DNA of 64,000 bases from Gammaproteobacteria bacterium (GCA_013373375.1 JABXHY010000025.1:1-64000), one strand, 5' to 3'. Positions 46,270 through 56,711 are shown, numbered from the stretch's first letter. Program-made: numbers and translations. The notes: generated by a model from the letters alone, not told the origin.

Positions 46270-49200
46270 TATGCTTTTACCTTTTCATGTAATTCTTGCA
46301 CAGAGACAACACTGTCTCGAGTTTGCTTTTTGATTGCCAAAGTTGTTGCCATGGCGCCGGCTAATGTTGTTGTGTAAGCAATTTTATGCTGAAGTGCTGA
46401 GCGTCTGATAGTAAAAGAGTCAGCGATTGCTTTTTGCCCTTCAGTCGTATTGACGATGTAATTAACTTCATCATTTTTAATCAGGTCAACAATATGAGGA
46501 CGACCTTCATTAACTTTATGAACTTTTTGGCAAGGCACACCAGCAGCAACTAATGCTTTTGCAGTACCAGAAGTTGCTACTAACTCAAAACCACATTCGA
46601 TCAATGCACGCGCTACTTCTGGCAATTTCACTTTATCAGCATCACGAACACTGATTACTGCTCTTCCTCCCTTAGGTGCGGCCGAGCCTCCACCAAGCTG
46701 TGCTTTATAAAAAGCCTCACCGAATGTTTCACCGACTCCCATTGCTTCGCCTGTTGATTTCATTTCTGGTCCTAAGATTGGATCGGAACCAGGGAATTTA
46801 TTGAACGGGAATACAGGTTCTTTTACCGAGTAGAAAGGAGGAATGATCTCTTTCAACATGCCTTGCTCTTTGAGGCTTGTTCCAGCCATGACTCGTGCCG
46901 CAATTTTTGCCAATTGAAGGCCGGTCGCTTTTGAAACAAAAGGTACTGTTCGCGATGCGCGAGGATTTACCTCAAGTACATAGATTTCTTGGCCTTTAAT
47001 AGCAAACTGAGTGTTCATCAAACCGCGTACATTCAGTTCTTTTGCCATTGCAGCCACTTGACGACGCAATTCATCTTGAATTTCACTCGATAATGAGTGA
47101 GGAGGAATTGCACACGCTGAGTCACCGGAATGGACACCCGCTTGTTCAATATGCTCCATAATGCCGCCAATTAAACAATCTTCGCCATCAAAAATACAGT
47201 CAACATCAACTTCGATCGCATCATCTAAAAAACGATCCAGTAGCACTGGAGATTCGTTTGAAACACTTACGGCTTCATTCATGTAGCGACGTAGTTCGTC
47301 TTCACCATAAACGATTTCCATCGCTCGACCACCAAGTACATATGAAGGTCTCACTACCAACGGATAACCAATTTCGTCCGCTAATCGAATACCTTCTTCT
47401 AATGTTCGTGCAGTTCGATTTGGTGGTTGTCGTAATTTTAATTTATCAATCGCTCGTTGGAATCGTTCGCGATCTTCAGCACGATCGATTGCGTCTGGTG
47501 ATGTCCCAATAATAGTGACACCCTCGGCTTCCAATGCTCGGCAAATTTTCAATGGTGTTTGTCCGCCGTAATGAACAATGACACCTTTCGGCTGTTCTTT
47601 GCGAACAATTTCTAACACATCTTCTAAAGTAACCGGTTCAAAGTAAAGTCGATCCGATGTGTCGTAATCCGTTGATACTGTTTCTGGATTACAGTTTACC
47701 ATTATGGTTTCATATCCATCTTCACGCATTGCTAAAGCGGCATGTACGCAACAGTAGTCAAATTCGATACCTTGACCAATACGATTGGGACCACCACCCA
47801 ACACCATTATTTTGTCTTTATCGCTTGGATTTGCTTCGCATTCATCTTCATAAGTTGAATACATATACGCCGTACTTGTTGCGAACTCAGCCGCACAGGT
47901 ATCCACACGTTTAAATACAGGATGTACTTTTAATTTTTTACGTAGCTTGCGGATTTCTTTTTCTGATGCTCCAATCAAATCGGCTAATCGAGCATCCGAA
48001 AATCCTTTGCGCTTGTAACTTCTTAATGTCGCTTCGTCCAAGTCACTGATCGACATGTCGGCAAAGGTTTGCTCCATTTGCACCAGCTGCTCAATTTGAA
48101 CCAAGAACCATCTATCTATATTCGTCAGTTCGAAAATATCATCTAAGCTATATCCAGCTCGAAATGCGTCGGCGATGTACCAAATACGATCCGCACCAGG
48201 AACACTTAACTTCTGTCTTAATATGTCTTTTAATTCTGGTTGCTCTAAATCAACAATTGGGTCAAATCCTGTTTTACCCTGCTCTAAACCGCGAAGAGCT
48301 TTTTGCATGGACTCTTGAAGAGTTCTACCGATTGCCATCACCTCGCCAACCGACTTCATCTGAGTAGTTAACACCGCATCTGAATTGGGGAATTTCTCAA
48401 AATTAAATCGAGGGATTTTAGTGACGACATAATCAATGCTAGGCTCAAACGAAGCGGGCGTTTTACCACCCGTAATTTCATTTTGTAATTCATCTAAGGT
48501 GTAACCAACGGCCAACTTAGCTGCTACTTTTGCGATAGGAAATCCAGTCGCTTTTGACGCAAGTGCAGATGAACGTGATACACGTGGATTCATTTCGATA
48601 ACCACTAATCGTCCACTCGTTGGGTCAACGGCAAACTGAACATTGGAACCACCGGTTTCAACGCCAATTTCACGTAACACAGCAAGCGACGCGTTACGCA
48701 TGATTTGATATTCTTTATCCGTTAACGTTTGAGCAGGAGCAACTGTAATAGAATCTCCTGTATGCACACCCATAGGATCAAAATTTTCGATAGAGCAAAC
48801 GATAATACAATTGTCAGCCTTGTCTCGGACGACTTCCATTTCATATTCTTTCCAACCGATTAGTGACTCATCGATTAAAAGCTCATGTGTCGGCGATAAA
48901 TCCAATCCGCGTTCACAAATTTCTTCAAACTCTTCTCGGTTATAAGCGATACCACCGCCTGTTCCCCCCATTGTGAAGGATGGACGAATGATACAAGGAA
49001 AACCAACATGATCGAGCACTTCGTACGCATCTTTCATGCTATGAGCAATTCCTGACTTCGGCATATCGAGACCAATGCGGCGCATTGCTTTGGCAAACAA
49101 GTCACGATCTTCTGCCATATCGATTGCTTCTCGAGTTGCACCAATCATTGCGACATTGTGGATCTCTAACACTCCTCGAGACGCTAAATCCAATGCGCAG

Positions 49201-49490
49201 TTAAGAGCTGTTTGGCCGCCCATGGTAGGAAGTAACGCATCGGGCTTTTCTTTTTCAATGATTTTGGCAACGACTTCCCAGTGCAATGGCTCGATATAGG
49301 TTTTATCGGCCATTTCGGGATCGGTCATAATGGTTGCCGGATTAGAGTTAACCAGAATAACGCGATAACCCTCTTCACGAAGCGCTTTGCACGCCTGGGC
49401 ACCAGAGTAATCAAATTCACACGCTTGGCCGATAATAATCGGTCCGGCGCCAAGAATTAGAATGCTGTTGATGTCGGTTCTTTTTGGCAT
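46269..49490 (-). CDS. carB: carbamoyl-phosphate synthase large subunit
   Basis: Makes carbamoyl phosphate from bicarbonate, ammonia (from CarA) and ATP, for arginine and pyrimidines. 1073 aa. Two ATP-grasp halves ([25 protein letters not shown] and [20 protein letters not shown]) and a C-terminal MGS-like allosteric domain. Length and motifs are normal. Downstream of carA by 43 bp. Confidence 0.98.
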   Translation of the reverse strand: MPKRTDINSILILGAGPIIIGQACEFDYSGAQACKALREEGYRVILVNSNPATIMTDPEMADKTYIEPLHWEVVAKIIEKEKPDALLPTMGGQTALNCALDLASRGVLEIHNVAMIGATREAIDMAEDRDLFAKAMRRIGLDMPKSGIAHSMKDAYEVLDHVGFPCIIRPSFTMGGTGGGIAYNREEFEEICERGLDLSPTHELLIDESLIGWKEYEMEVVRDKADNCIIVCSIENFDPMGVHTGDSITVAPAQTLTDKEYQIMRNASLAVLREIGVETGGSNVQFAVDPTSGRLVVIEMNPRVSRSSALASKATGFPIAKVAAKLAVGYTLDELQNEITGGKTPASFEPSIDYVVTKIPRFNFEKFPNSDAVLTTQMKSVGEVMAIGRTLQESMQKALRGLEQGKTGFDPIVDLEQPELKDILRQKLSVPGADRIWYIADAFRAGYSLDDIFELTNIDRWFLVQIEQLVQMEQTFADMSISDLDEATLRSYKRKGFSDARLADLIGASEKEIRKLRKKLKVHPVFKRVDTCAAEFATSTAYMYSTYEDECEANPSDKDKIMVLGGGPNRIGQGIEFDYCCVHAALAMREDGYETIMVNCNPETVSTDYDTSDRLYFEPVTLEDVLEIVRKEQPKGVIVHYGGQTPLKICRALEAEGVTIIGTSPDAIDRAEDRERFQRAIDKLKLRQPPNRTARTLEEGIRLADEIGYPLVVRPSYVLGGRAMEIVYGEDELRRYMNEAVSVSNESPVLLDRFLDDAIEVDVDCIFDGEDCLIGGIMEHIEQAGVHSGDSACAIPPHSLSSEIQDELRRQVAAMAKELNVRGLMNTQFAIKGQEIYVLEVNPRASRTVPFVSKATGLQLAKIAARVMAGTSLKEQGMLKEIIPPFYSVKEPVFPFNKFPGSDPILGPEMKSTGEAMGVGETFGEAFYKAQLGGGSAAPKGGRAVISVRDADKVKLPEVARALIECGFELVATSGTAKALVAAGVPCQKVHKVNEGRPHIVDLIKNDEVNYIVNTTEGQKAIADSFTIRRSALQHKIAYTTTLAGAMATTLAIKKQTRDSVVSVQELHEKVKA

Positions 49491-49533
49491 AAGTTAATGC
49501 ACCTTTTGTTTAATTCATTAGTCGCGAAATAAA

Positions 49534-50658
49534 TTATTTATTCGCTTGCATTAATTCGATGAAGTGATCGAACAGTGGCGCTGCATCGTGTGGACCAGGG
49601 CTCGCTTCAGGATGCCCCTGAAAACCAAAAGCAGGCTTATCTGTTCTATGAATACCTTGTAAACTGCCATCAAATAAAGACACATGCGTTGATGCTAAGT
49701 TATCGGGTAACGAATTTTCGTCGACCGCAAAACCATGGTTTTGAGACGTAATCATCACCACATTTTTCTCAATATCTTTTACCGGATGATTCGCGCCATG
49801 ATGACCGAATTTCATTTTCGCAGTTTTCGCACCACTTGCTAACGCCAATAATTGATGACCCAAACAGATACCGAAAATGGGGATATTTTTGTCCAGTAAA
49901 GTCTTAATGGCTTGAATAGCGTACTCGCATGGCTCCGGGTCACCAGGTCCATTCGATAAGAAAACTCCATCAGGATTATGAGACATAACCTCTTCGGCAG
50001 ACGTCTCTGCTGGAACTAATGTGATATCGCAACCTCGCTCAACCAACATTCGTAAAATATTACTTTTAGCACCAAAGTCATAAGCGACAACTTTGAATTT
50101 GGCTTCTGTTAAATCGCCGTAACCGTTTTCGATGGTCCATGTTGAACTTGACCACTGGCAGCTTTCTTTGCGTGAAACAACCTTTGCGAGATCCATGCCC
50201 TTTAGACCAGGAAAGTTTTGTGCAGCCTCAAGCGCCTCACTCTTATCGATGCTTCCAGCCATAATGCAACCAGCCAGCGCACCTTTCTCACGCAATATAC
50301 GAGTTAATTTTCGAGTATCAATATCCGAAATCCCCAGGATATTATTATCTTTCAAATAGTCGCTAAGAGATTTTGTGTTTCGCCAATTACTGGCAAGTAA
50401 TGGAAGGTCGCGAATAATTAAACCAGTAGCCCAAACCTGATGAGATTCTTGATCTTCTTCGTTGGTTCCGGTGTTCCCAATATGTGGGTAAGTTAATGTC
50501 ACCATTTGCTGGGCGTAAGATGGGTCGGTCAAAATTTCTTGATAACCTGTCATAGCAGTATTAAACACAACCTCACCTACTGACATGCCGTCCGCGCCTA
50601 TTGAGGTGCCATGAAAAAGGGTTCCGTCTTCGAGAATTAGAATCGCGGGTTGATTCAA
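49534..50658 (-). CDS. carA: carbamoyl-phosphate synthase small subunit
   Basis: Glutaminase subunit of CPSase, 374 aa. The start is set at TTG 50658 ([13 protein letters not shown]): GGAGG ends 6 nt before it, and E. coli CarA starts at the matching position (LVLEDGTQFHG-like). The ten extra residues of the longer frame have no support. Class I glutaminase Cys in [11 protein letters not shown], with His in [11 protein letters not shown]. The mRNA leader is described separately. Confidence 0.97.
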   Translation of the reverse strand: MNQPAILILEDGTLFHGTSIGADGMSVGEVVFNTAMTGYQEILTDPSYAQQMVTLTYPHIGNTGTNEEDQESHQVWATGLIIRDLPLLASNWRNTKSLSDYLKDNNILGISDIDTRKLTRILREKGALAGCIMAGSIDKSEALEAAQNFPGLKGMDLAKVVSRKESCQWSSSTWTIENGYGDLTEAKFKVVAYDFGAKSNILRMLVERGCDITLVPAETSAEEVMSHNPDGVFLSNGPGDPEPCEYAIQAIKTLLDKNIPIFGICLGHQLLALASGAKTAKMKFGHHGANHPVKDIEKNVVMITSQNHGFAVDENSLPDNLASTHVSLFDGSLQGIHRTDKPAFGFQGHPEASPGPHDAAPLFDHFIELMQANK

Positions 50659-50688
50659 AAGTGACCTCCACAGATGCTCTAGATACAC

Positions 50689-50724
50689 AAAAAGCGGAAT
50701 TCATTAATCTGGATTCCGCTTTTT
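50689..50724 (-). terminator. attenuator-like terminator in the carA leader
   Basis: 12-bp stem AAAAAGCGGAAT / ATTCCGCTTTTT with a 12-nt loop, ending 20 bp before the carA ribosome site. Read leftward it ends in five T. Because it lies between the carA promoter and carA, it can only act as a conditional terminator. Confidence 0.7.
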
Positions 50725-50743
50725 TAAATGATTCGTTCGAGAG

Positions 50744-50762
50744 TTTGTCCGCTATGGACAAA
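50744..50762 (-). promoter_or_regulatory. 5'-end hairpin of the carA leader
   Basis: 7-bp inverted repeat TTTGTCC-GCTAT-GGACAAA at the predicted 5' end of the carA mRNA, 20 bp before the attenuator-like terminator. Confidence 0.5.
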
Positions 50763-50770
50763 ATCGGGGT

Positions 50771-50800
50771 ATTCTAAGCGATCAGAGGCATATTTGTCCA
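50771..50800 (-). promoter_or_regulatory. carA: probable carAB sigma-70 promoter
   Basis: On the minus strand -35 TGGACA (50795-50800) and -10 TAGAAT (50771-50776) are 18 bp apart. Each differs from the consensus at one position. Start predicted near 50764, with the initial transcript GATTTTGTCC. Confidence 0.6.
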
Positions 50801-50829
50801 TTTTACAAGAAAAGAATTCTTGTAAAATG
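50799..50829. promoter_or_regulatory. 13-bp perfect inverted repeat over the carAB -35 box
   Basis: CATTTTACAAGAA, five bases, TTCTTGTAAAATG. The left end overlaps the -35 TGGACA of the carA promoter. Its position suits an operator; the regulator is unknown. It does not match the ARG box. Confidence 0.55.
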
Positions 50830-50941
50830 TCGGAGGTGTTCGCTTAACTAAACTTTGGCAGAATGGTTTAAAGGTAAGTAGTTATTAACTAAATGCTAAA
50901 CCCTGCTGGTATGTAGTTCATTGATTAACTTTAATAAGCAG

Positions 50942-51069
50942 AAAATGAAAAGGCGACTCTCGTCGCCTTTGATCCATTGACCTTCATCCTAAAGAAATTG
51001 TCCTTGTAGCATCCCTGTCATTCACCGTCCTGGCGAGCTCCATTGCAGCTGTATATTCCGTGCCACATG
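50942..51069 (-). ncRNA. putative CsrB/RsmZ-type small RNA (CsrA sponge)
   Basis: Minus-strand segment of about 128 nt in the carA-dapB gap. It contains seven GGA motifs in 87 nt (at 51057, 51039, 51028, 51012, 51001, 50987 and 50973). Their contexts are like those of CsrB/RsmZ: CAGGAC, AGGGATG, AAGGACA, AGGATGA. One sits in a small hairpin loop CTTT-AGGAT-GAAG. It ends in an intrinsic terminator (AAAGGCGAC / GTCGCCTTT, loop TCTC on the + strand) followed by TTTTCATTTT. A weak promoter (-35 TTCCTA 51098-51103, -10 TAATAT 51076-51081, 16 bp) gives a start near 51069. CsrA-sponge function is inference. Confidence 0.55.
50949..50970 (-). terminator. terminator of the putative small RNA
   Basis: 9-bp stem AAAGGCGAC / GTCGCCTTT, 4-nt loop; read leftward it is followed by TCATTTTC. 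Confidence 0.7.
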
Positions 51070-51136
51070 GGTTTAATATTATTCTGTTTAAAAATTTTAG
51101 GAAGAGCCCAAAGTAGGATTCGCATTACTATCTCAT

Positions 51137-51159
51137 ATAAGAAATAAATTTTTTCTTAT
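51137..51159. promoter_or_regulatory. inverted repeat upstream of the putative small RNA
   Basis: Arms ATAAGAAA and TTTCTTAT, 7 nt apart, about 70-90 bp before the predicted small-RNA start. The half sites resemble GacA/LetA-type boxes, but the spacing is longer than in the known box. Confidence 0.35.
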
Positions 51160-51203
51160 TATATTTCAAACAGTTAGAATAATAATTAAACATAGAAACC
51201 ACT

Positions 51204-51220
51204 AATTCGACATTCGAATT
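51204..51220. promoter_or_regulatory. palindrome AATTCGA-CAT-TCGAATT
   Basis: Perfect 7-bp arms with a 3-bp centre, between the dapB stop and the putative small RNA. Possible protein binding site. Confidence 0.4.
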
Positions 51221-51276
51221 ACTTAATTGTCTGATTTGAGCTTGCGAAATGGCTTACACGCACACTAAAGATAGTC

Positions 51277-52110
51277 TCAAGCTTTGCTGTTTTTTCCGAC
51301 AAACAATTCGTTTAAACCTAACACATCCGCCATGTCATATCGTCCCGCGGATTGTTTTGAAACCCAAACGGCTGCGCGTAAAGCGCCTTCGGCAAAGGTT
51401 TGTCTGTCTCTGGCTTTGTGGGTAATTTCAATTTCTTCATTTGCCATCGCAAATAGCGCAGTATGCTCGCCCACAATGTTACCGGCACGAATTGCAGAAA
51501 ACCCGACTGAGCCTTGTCTTCTCACAGCATCTTTTCCACACCGATCAAACGCAGCGATTTCACTGAAAACTTTCCCCAATCCATCTGCGACAGCTTCTCC
51601 CAAACGTAACGCGGTGCCTGATGGTGAGTCCTTTTTAAAGCGGTGATGCGCTTCAATAATTTCTATATCACTGTCGTCTCCAATAAGCTTTGCTGTCAAC
51701 TCCACCAGTTTAAGAGTTAGGTTAACCCCCACTGACATATTGGGAGCCATGACTACGGGTATATCATGCGCTATAGATTCAATTTTCTTTTTTTGCTGGT
51801 AGCTGAAGCCAGTCGTACCAATCACCATAGGGATTTTCCGCTGCGCGCACATTTCAGCGGTCAAGATTGAAAACTCCGGCAAGCTAAAATCAATCAAGAC
51901 ATCTATCGGCTCTGATACATTATCTAAATCATCAACCAACGATGCACTAGAGTGAATATGAGGAAATTGACTATTAACTGGCTCTCCCGCCCATTTATGT
52001 CCTTTTCTTAAAAGTGGAGCCACAAGTTTTAAACTGGCTTCTCTATCAACAGCAAATAAGAGCTGTTGTCCCATTCGCCCAGTGCAGGCATTTATTGCAA
52101 TATTTGTCAT
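51277..52110 (-). CDS. dapB: 4-hydroxy-tetrahydrodipicolinate reductase
   Basis: NAD(P)H-dependent step of lysine and diaminopimelate synthesis. 277 aa from ATG 52110; a GTG at 52119 is possible. The nucleotide loop reads NACTGRMG, with Ala in place of the first Gly of the usual GxxGRMG. The catalytic block EAHHRFKKDSPSGTAL is intact, as are IDFSLPE and VIGTTGFS. Upstream of carA, as in other gammaproteobacteria. Confidence 0.96.
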   Translation of the reverse strand: MTNIAINACTGRMGQQLLFAVDREASLKLVAPLLRKGHKWAGEPVNSQFPHIHSSASLVDDLDNVSEPIDVLIDFSLPEFSILTAEMCAQRKIPMVIGTTGFSYQQKKKIESIAHDIPVVMAPNMSVGVNLTLKLVELTAKLIGDDSDIEIIEAHHRFKKDSPSGTALRLGEAVADGLGKVFSEIAAFDRCGKDAVRRQGSVGFSAIRAGNIVGEHTALFAMANEEIEITHKARDRQTFAEGALRAAVWVSKQSAGRYDMADVLGLNELFVGKNSKA

Positions 52111-52273
52111 GACCTTCACAGCCTTATTGATTTAATACTTTTTTATCGATGATAGGCATTGTAACAAATGACAACTTACTAAGAGATTGGAGCATTCAAT
52201 CTAAAAGTTATATATTTACTACAATTATCCCTGATTAAAACCGTCAAAATACTTTATAACACTGTACTTAGGC

Positions 52274-53059
52274 TTAGACACTCGTCGCTTCTAATGCATA
52301 AACAAGCGGTACCTTGTCAACTAAATCTTTAAACTGGTAACCACCTGATACTTTCACCATATTGTCAAAACAGTCATAAGGCGAAACAGGGTACTCATTG
52401 AAACGTGTAATACTTAAGTTGTTATCGAGTGCGGCCATGAAAATGTCGGACAGAGAATGATTCCAACCAATTTCAGTGGCAACCTTATCATCTGAGCCGT
52501 CGGTGTAACTGGAACTGACCTGCTCAACAATGGGAGCAAGATTAAAGTAACTGAACTCAATATTTTGCATCTTGCGATCGAACATCCATACAAACGGATG
52601 AAACTCCACAAGCACCAGCCTTCCCTGATCGTTTAATAAACTTTTAGCGACTTTCATCCAGCGACTAACATCTGGATGCCAACCAAGCACACCATAGGAC
52701 GCAAAAACGATATCAAATTTTTGCTCAATATCGATGCTGTAAATATCCGAACAAATAAATTGAGCGGGTAAGTTTAATTGTTTAGTTAAGCATTTCGCCT
52801 GTTTGATTGCTTCATCCGAAAAATCGATTCCAGTTACTTTTGCTCCAAGTCTGGCCATAGAAATGGTGTCTTGCCCAAAATGACACTGTAAATGACAAAC
52901 CGATTTATTCTTTAAATCACCCAGTAGCTCGAGCTCTATTTCATTGAGCGAGCTGCGTCCGTCGAGAAAACTTTTCATATCATAGAATTCAGATGCCATA
53001 TGCTTCTCAACCCGGCGATTCCAAAGCTCTCGGTTAATCTCTATGTAATTATTATTCAA
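52274..53059 (-). CDS. class I SAM-dependent methyltransferase
   Basis: 261 aa. Motif I is altered: VCHLQCHFGQDTISMARLGAKVTGIDFS, where Leu-Gln-Cys-His replaces the usual DLGCG. This LQCHFGQDT form is a known subfamily. GWHPD and LVLVEFHPFVWMF follow. Substrate unknown. It lies 15 bp after the GGDEF-EAL gene, so the two are co-transcribed. Confidence 0.85.
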   Translation of the reverse strand: MNNNYIEINRELWNRRVEKHMASEFYDMKSFLDGRSSLNEIELELLGDLKNKSVCHLQCHFGQDTISMARLGAKVTGIDFSDEAIKQAKCLTKQLNLPAQFICSDIYSIDIEQKFDIVFASYGVLGWHPDVSRWMKVAKSLLNDQGRLVLVEFHPFVWMFDRKMQNIEFSYFNLAPIVEQVSSSYTDGSDDKVATEIGWNHSLSDIFMAALDNNLSITRFNEYPVSPYDCFDNMVKVSGGYQFKDLVDKVPLVYALEATSV

Positions 53060-53074
53060 AACAAATTCTCCAGC

Positions 53075-56000
53075 TTACGCTATTTCTTCTATACGACTTT
53101 TCAAATCTAAGTCTTTATCTGCAACTGGTCGACTGAGCAAAAATCCTTGTCCCATGTGGCAATTCAGTCGTTTTAGGTATTCTAACTGTTCGGTTGTTTC
53201 TATCCCTTCAGCAATCACCGAGAGCGACATCTTTTCTGCCATTGCTAAAATCGTTTCAATCAAAGACTCGGCTGAAGGCTCAATACCAACTTTATCAACA
53301 AACGAAGCATCAATCTTAATTATATCAACAGGAAATTTAACCAGATAACTAAGGGATGAATAACCCGTGCCAAAATCATCAATGGCAATTTTTATCCCAA
53401 CATTATGCAACTGTTCAAGCACTCGGGTCGCTTTTACTGACTCTTCGGTTAATAACCGTTCGGTCATTTCAACAGTGATCGCAATGTCATTGGCAAAATG
53501 TTGAATGCTCTCCAGCCAAATTTCTAGAGCTTTATCTTTCGTTTGAAAAAGTCTCGGTGAAATATTGACCGATAAACCAATGGATTTATCATTTGTTTCA
53601 ATTAGAAAACGACATGCGTTTTCGAGCATCAAGAGATCAATTTTATTAATCAACCCAGATTCTTCAGCAATTGGAATAAATTCATTAGGCGGAATAAATT
53701 TACCATTATGATTCCACCTAGCCAGGGCTTCCAATTTAACTATTTTTCCCGATGTGAGGTCAAATATTGGCTGATAGTAAGTTTCTAATTTGTGTTGATC
53801 GATGTCTTCAATAAGCGATGTTAGTAAGTTGTGCCGATATTCGCTTCTCTGTTGCATATCACGAGTATAGAACTGCCAGCCATTGCGACCACTTCGCTTT
53901 ACTTCATACATTGCTTGATCAGCTTTTTGCGTTAGTGCCTGCGGCTGGTTGCCATCATTTGGAAAGATTGAAATCCCAACACTAACGCTCACGAACATTT
54001 TTATCTTATTAATCTCATACGCTGCATTTACTTTTTCTAAAATTTTCTCAGTTACATTCACAGCATAACGGTAATCGTTTAAATCACTCAAGATGACACC
54101 AAACTCATCACCACTGAGTCGAGCAACGGTATCCGAGTCACGAACCACACTTTTAATTCTTTCTGCAACCTGTTGTAGTAAACGGTCCCCCATATCGTGA
54201 CCGTGGTTATCATTAATTGGCTTAAATCTATCAAGATCGATAAACAACACTGCAATTTTGTTGGTATTTCGCGTAGCTTTTTCAATTGCTATTGCCAATC
54301 GCTCATAAAATAGAGTGCGATTAGGCAACTGAGTTAATGAGTCATAACTAGCTTGAAATTCAATTAACTTGGTTGCACGAACCTTTTCGGAAATATCTTG
54401 AAAAACCAAAATAACATGGGAGTTTTTTGCTTCACTCTCTATTTGAATCCGTATCCAATTCTTTTTATCTTGAGTCACTAACTCTAAGTCAAATGGACGC
54501 TCAGCTTCCGAACATTGTAATACGCTATTTTGAAGTTGTTCTAATTCTTGCTCTGCAAATAATGTTGAAAACTGACTTAAGTGATTAAAAGGCTTGGCTG
54601 TTGGAATTTTCAAGATTTCAACTATCAGATTTGACCACACAATAATGTTAAAGTTTTTATCAACTTTTATTCCAGCAACTTTCGCAGTCAAACCAACAAT
54701 TCCAAGCATTTGTTGATTTTCAGATAAATCATAACGCAGACGCCTTTTTTCTTTTTCCTGGCTATAACGATAGCGAAGATAAAAAATAACCAGTAAGGTC
54801 GATAAAAAGAATATAGCTCGAGTAATCCAGACAGAATCATTAATGCCTTGATCAATAAAGCTTGGTCTAGCTGAAATTTCCCAACTACCGTCGGCTACCG
54901 ATATCCTGACTGAGGACACATTTGGCTCATCAAATAACTTATCGTCTCCATAAAATGCAGGAGAACTTCTACCAAGGGTGTCAAATGTTCTAATGGCAAT
55001 TTCATACCCTGCGCCTTCATTATTTATGCCAGACTCTTGTAATAACCGATTTAAATGTATCGGCGTTGATATAATGCCCCACAAAGTAGACGTATCCGAT
55101 TCATCTGAATAAAAAATTGGCGCTCGGCCTATTAAAGCGCTGGTGCCTTGAATAAGGTTGATTGGCCCTTCCAATAATGAATGCTTAGAATTGATGACTC
55201 GCATCACCATCTCTTTTTGTTCAATGTGCTTTCTGTAATCAAGTCCTAAAACTGCTTCGTTACCCGCTAAAGGATATACGTGTTTCACAGTCAGGTTAGG
55301 AGCAGCTGCAAAATTTATTAATACACTGTTTTGAGCTAATAACTCTTTTGCAAAATGATTAAACTCAGCTTCCGTAATGTCAGGATTCGACGAAATAAAG
55401 GCAGCAAAACTTCTGAGCATTGCCATTGATGTTTGTAAATTACCTTTTAATTTAGCACTAATAGAGCTGAGTGTTTTTAACGTATTAATTCGAGCAATCT
55501 GTTCCTGCTCACTTTTAATAATCGATTCTGTTTGATATGCAATGATCAGAGAGAAAACACTCAATAAACTAATAGTAATGACAATTGCTCGTTTATTCCA
55601 AGCAACAAAAATTGCGGCTAGTAAAAGTAAACTGATTATTATTTGAGTATAATTGAGAATTTCATTTATTGTATTGGACTTATAGAACGTAATGCTTTTC
55701 TCAAAATCATAATCTTGGTTCAGAACAGATGATTGCTTCATCAACTGACTTATTTGTTCCCAACGCTTCTGACTAAAATGTCCGATTGGTATTTCTGGGT
55801 ATAGCATATAATCAGAAATTACTTTGGCAAATGCAATGTTATAGGCTAATTGATCGTCATACCGAAAAAGGTATCTTGGCAAGTCATTTGTAATTCTTTG
55901 AGCCATCAATTGCCTGTTATTTAATGCAAACTCCCAACCTTTTAACGTGGCCGTTAAAAACTTCTCGACAATTTCCGGGTTGAGCTCGTTAAAGCTAGAA

Positions 56001-56665
56001 GTCGTGAATAAAGTATCGTCATAGAAAGGTAAGTCGAAGTCGGACAACTTCATTTGGTTTAGACTTATATCTTTTTCCTGACCTGCAAATTTGGCGGATA
56101 TCTCATAAGTGACAATCGCATCAGCTTTATCTTGAATGAGTGTTTCCAATGTTACGGGTTCATTAACGATTGTTAACGCTTCAGGATCAAAACCGTTACG
56201 TCTAAATAACGATTTTACTTGGACTTCAGAATTTCCGCCCAGAACCATTGCTATGCGAGTTTTAGATAGTTGTTCCAGACTTGATAATGGTTTGTGACGT
56301 AATGAAAAAATGGATGTTGGACTTTGCTGAAAAAGTGAGGCAAGAATGATGAGTTTATTGGCTGGATTAGCGGCTCCTAAAATGTCGACACCACCAATCG
56401 CGAATTGAGCTCGCCCGGTCAAGAGTTCTTCGTGGACATTGACTAAAGAGCCATCTGATCTCGAAAGCGGCCTTATTTCAACGTCGAGTCCAACTTCATC
56501 ATAAAAACCTTGCCATTCTGCAGCGTAATAGCCGGCGAACTGAAACTCATGCTCCCACTTAAGCTGCAATACGACTTTATCTTGCGCCAGGCAAACTTGG
56601 GTTAACAACAGGGTTATTAATAAGCTACATTTTTTTAAGAAATCCATAATCCAGTTTTTATACAT
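53075..56665 (-). CDS. NMT1-like / CHASE / GGDEF / EAL cyclic-di-GMP protein
   Basis: 1196 aa from ATG 56665, which has GGAA upstream; a longer frame is rejected. An N-terminal signal (LLITLLLTQVCLAQ) precedes an NMT1/THI5-type periplasmic binding domain (LQLKWEHEFQFAGYYAAEWQG), residues about 25-330. A membrane helix, then a CHASE domain (RSFAAFISSNPDITEAEF), a second helix and a PAS-like stretch follow. GGDEF reads VARLSGDEFGVIL with RDSD as inhibitory site. EAL has LEALARW, DDFGTGYSSLSYL and KIDASFV. Both domains look intact, so it may make and degrade c-di-GMP. The sensed ligand may be thiamine-precursor-like or an aromatic; unknown. Confidence 0.93.
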   Translation of the reverse strand: MYKNWIMDFLKKCSLLITLLLTQVCLAQDKVVLQLKWEHEFQFAGYYAAEWQGFYDEVGLDVEIRPLSRSDGSLVNVHEELLTGRAQFAIGGVDILGAANPANKLIILASLFQQSPTSIFSLRHKPLSSLEQLSKTRIAMVLGGNSEVQVKSLFRRNGFDPEALTIVNEPVTLETLIQDKADAIVTYEISAKFAGQEKDISLNQMKLSDFDLPFYDDTLFTTSSFNELNPEIVEKFLTATLKGWEFALNNRQLMAQRITNDLPRYLFRYDDQLAYNIAFAKVISDYMLYPEIPIGHFSQKRWEQISQLMKQSSVLNQDYDFEKSITFYKSNTINEILNYTQIIISLLLLAAIFVAWNKRAIVITISLLSVFSLIIAYQTESIIKSEQEQIARINTLKTLSSISAKLKGNLQTSMAMLRSFAAFISSNPDITEAEFNHFAKELLAQNSVLINFAAAPNLTVKHVYPLAGNEAVLGLDYRKHIEQKEMVMRVINSKHSLLEGPINLIQGTSALIGRAPIFYSDESDTSTLWGIISTPIHLNRLLQESGINNEGAGYEIAIRTFDTLGRSSPAFYGDDKLFDEPNVSSVRISVADGSWEISARPSFIDQGINDSVWITRAIFFLSTLLVIFYLRYRYSQEKEKRRLRYDLSENQQMLGIVGLTAKVAGIKVDKNFNIIVWSNLIVEILKIPTAKPFNHLSQFSTLFAEQELEQLQNSVLQCSEAERPFDLELVTQDKKNWIRIQIESEAKNSHVILVFQDISEKVRATKLIEFQASYDSLTQLPNRTLFYERLAIAIEKATRNTNKIAVLFIDLDRFKPINDNHGHDMGDRLLQQVAERIKSVVRDSDTVARLSGDEFGVILSDLNDYRYAVNVTEKILEKVNAAYEINKIKMFVSVSVGISIFPNDGNQPQALTQKADQAMYEVKRSGRNGWQFYTRDMQQRSEYRHNLLTSLIEDIDQHKLETYYQPIFDLTSGKIVKLEALARWNHNGKFIPPNEFIPIAEESGLINKIDLLMLENACRFLIETNDKSIGLSVNISPRLFQTKDKALEIWLESIQHFANDIAITVEMTERLLTEESVKATRVLEQLHNVGIKIAIDDFGTGYSSLSYLVKFPVDIIKIDASFVDKVGIEPSAESLIETILAMAEKMSLSVIAEGIETTEQLEYLKRLNCHMGQGFLLSRPVADKDLDLKSRIEEIA

Positions 56666-56711
56666 GCCGTTCCGGTTAGCATAGCTAAAAAACGAAGATT
56701 TGTATTGCAAA

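Noticed and set aside
50573-50761. Possible leader peptide spanning the carA attenuator
   Set aside because: The frame starts at a TTG without a ribosome site and runs far into carA; it does not look like a pyrBI-type leader.
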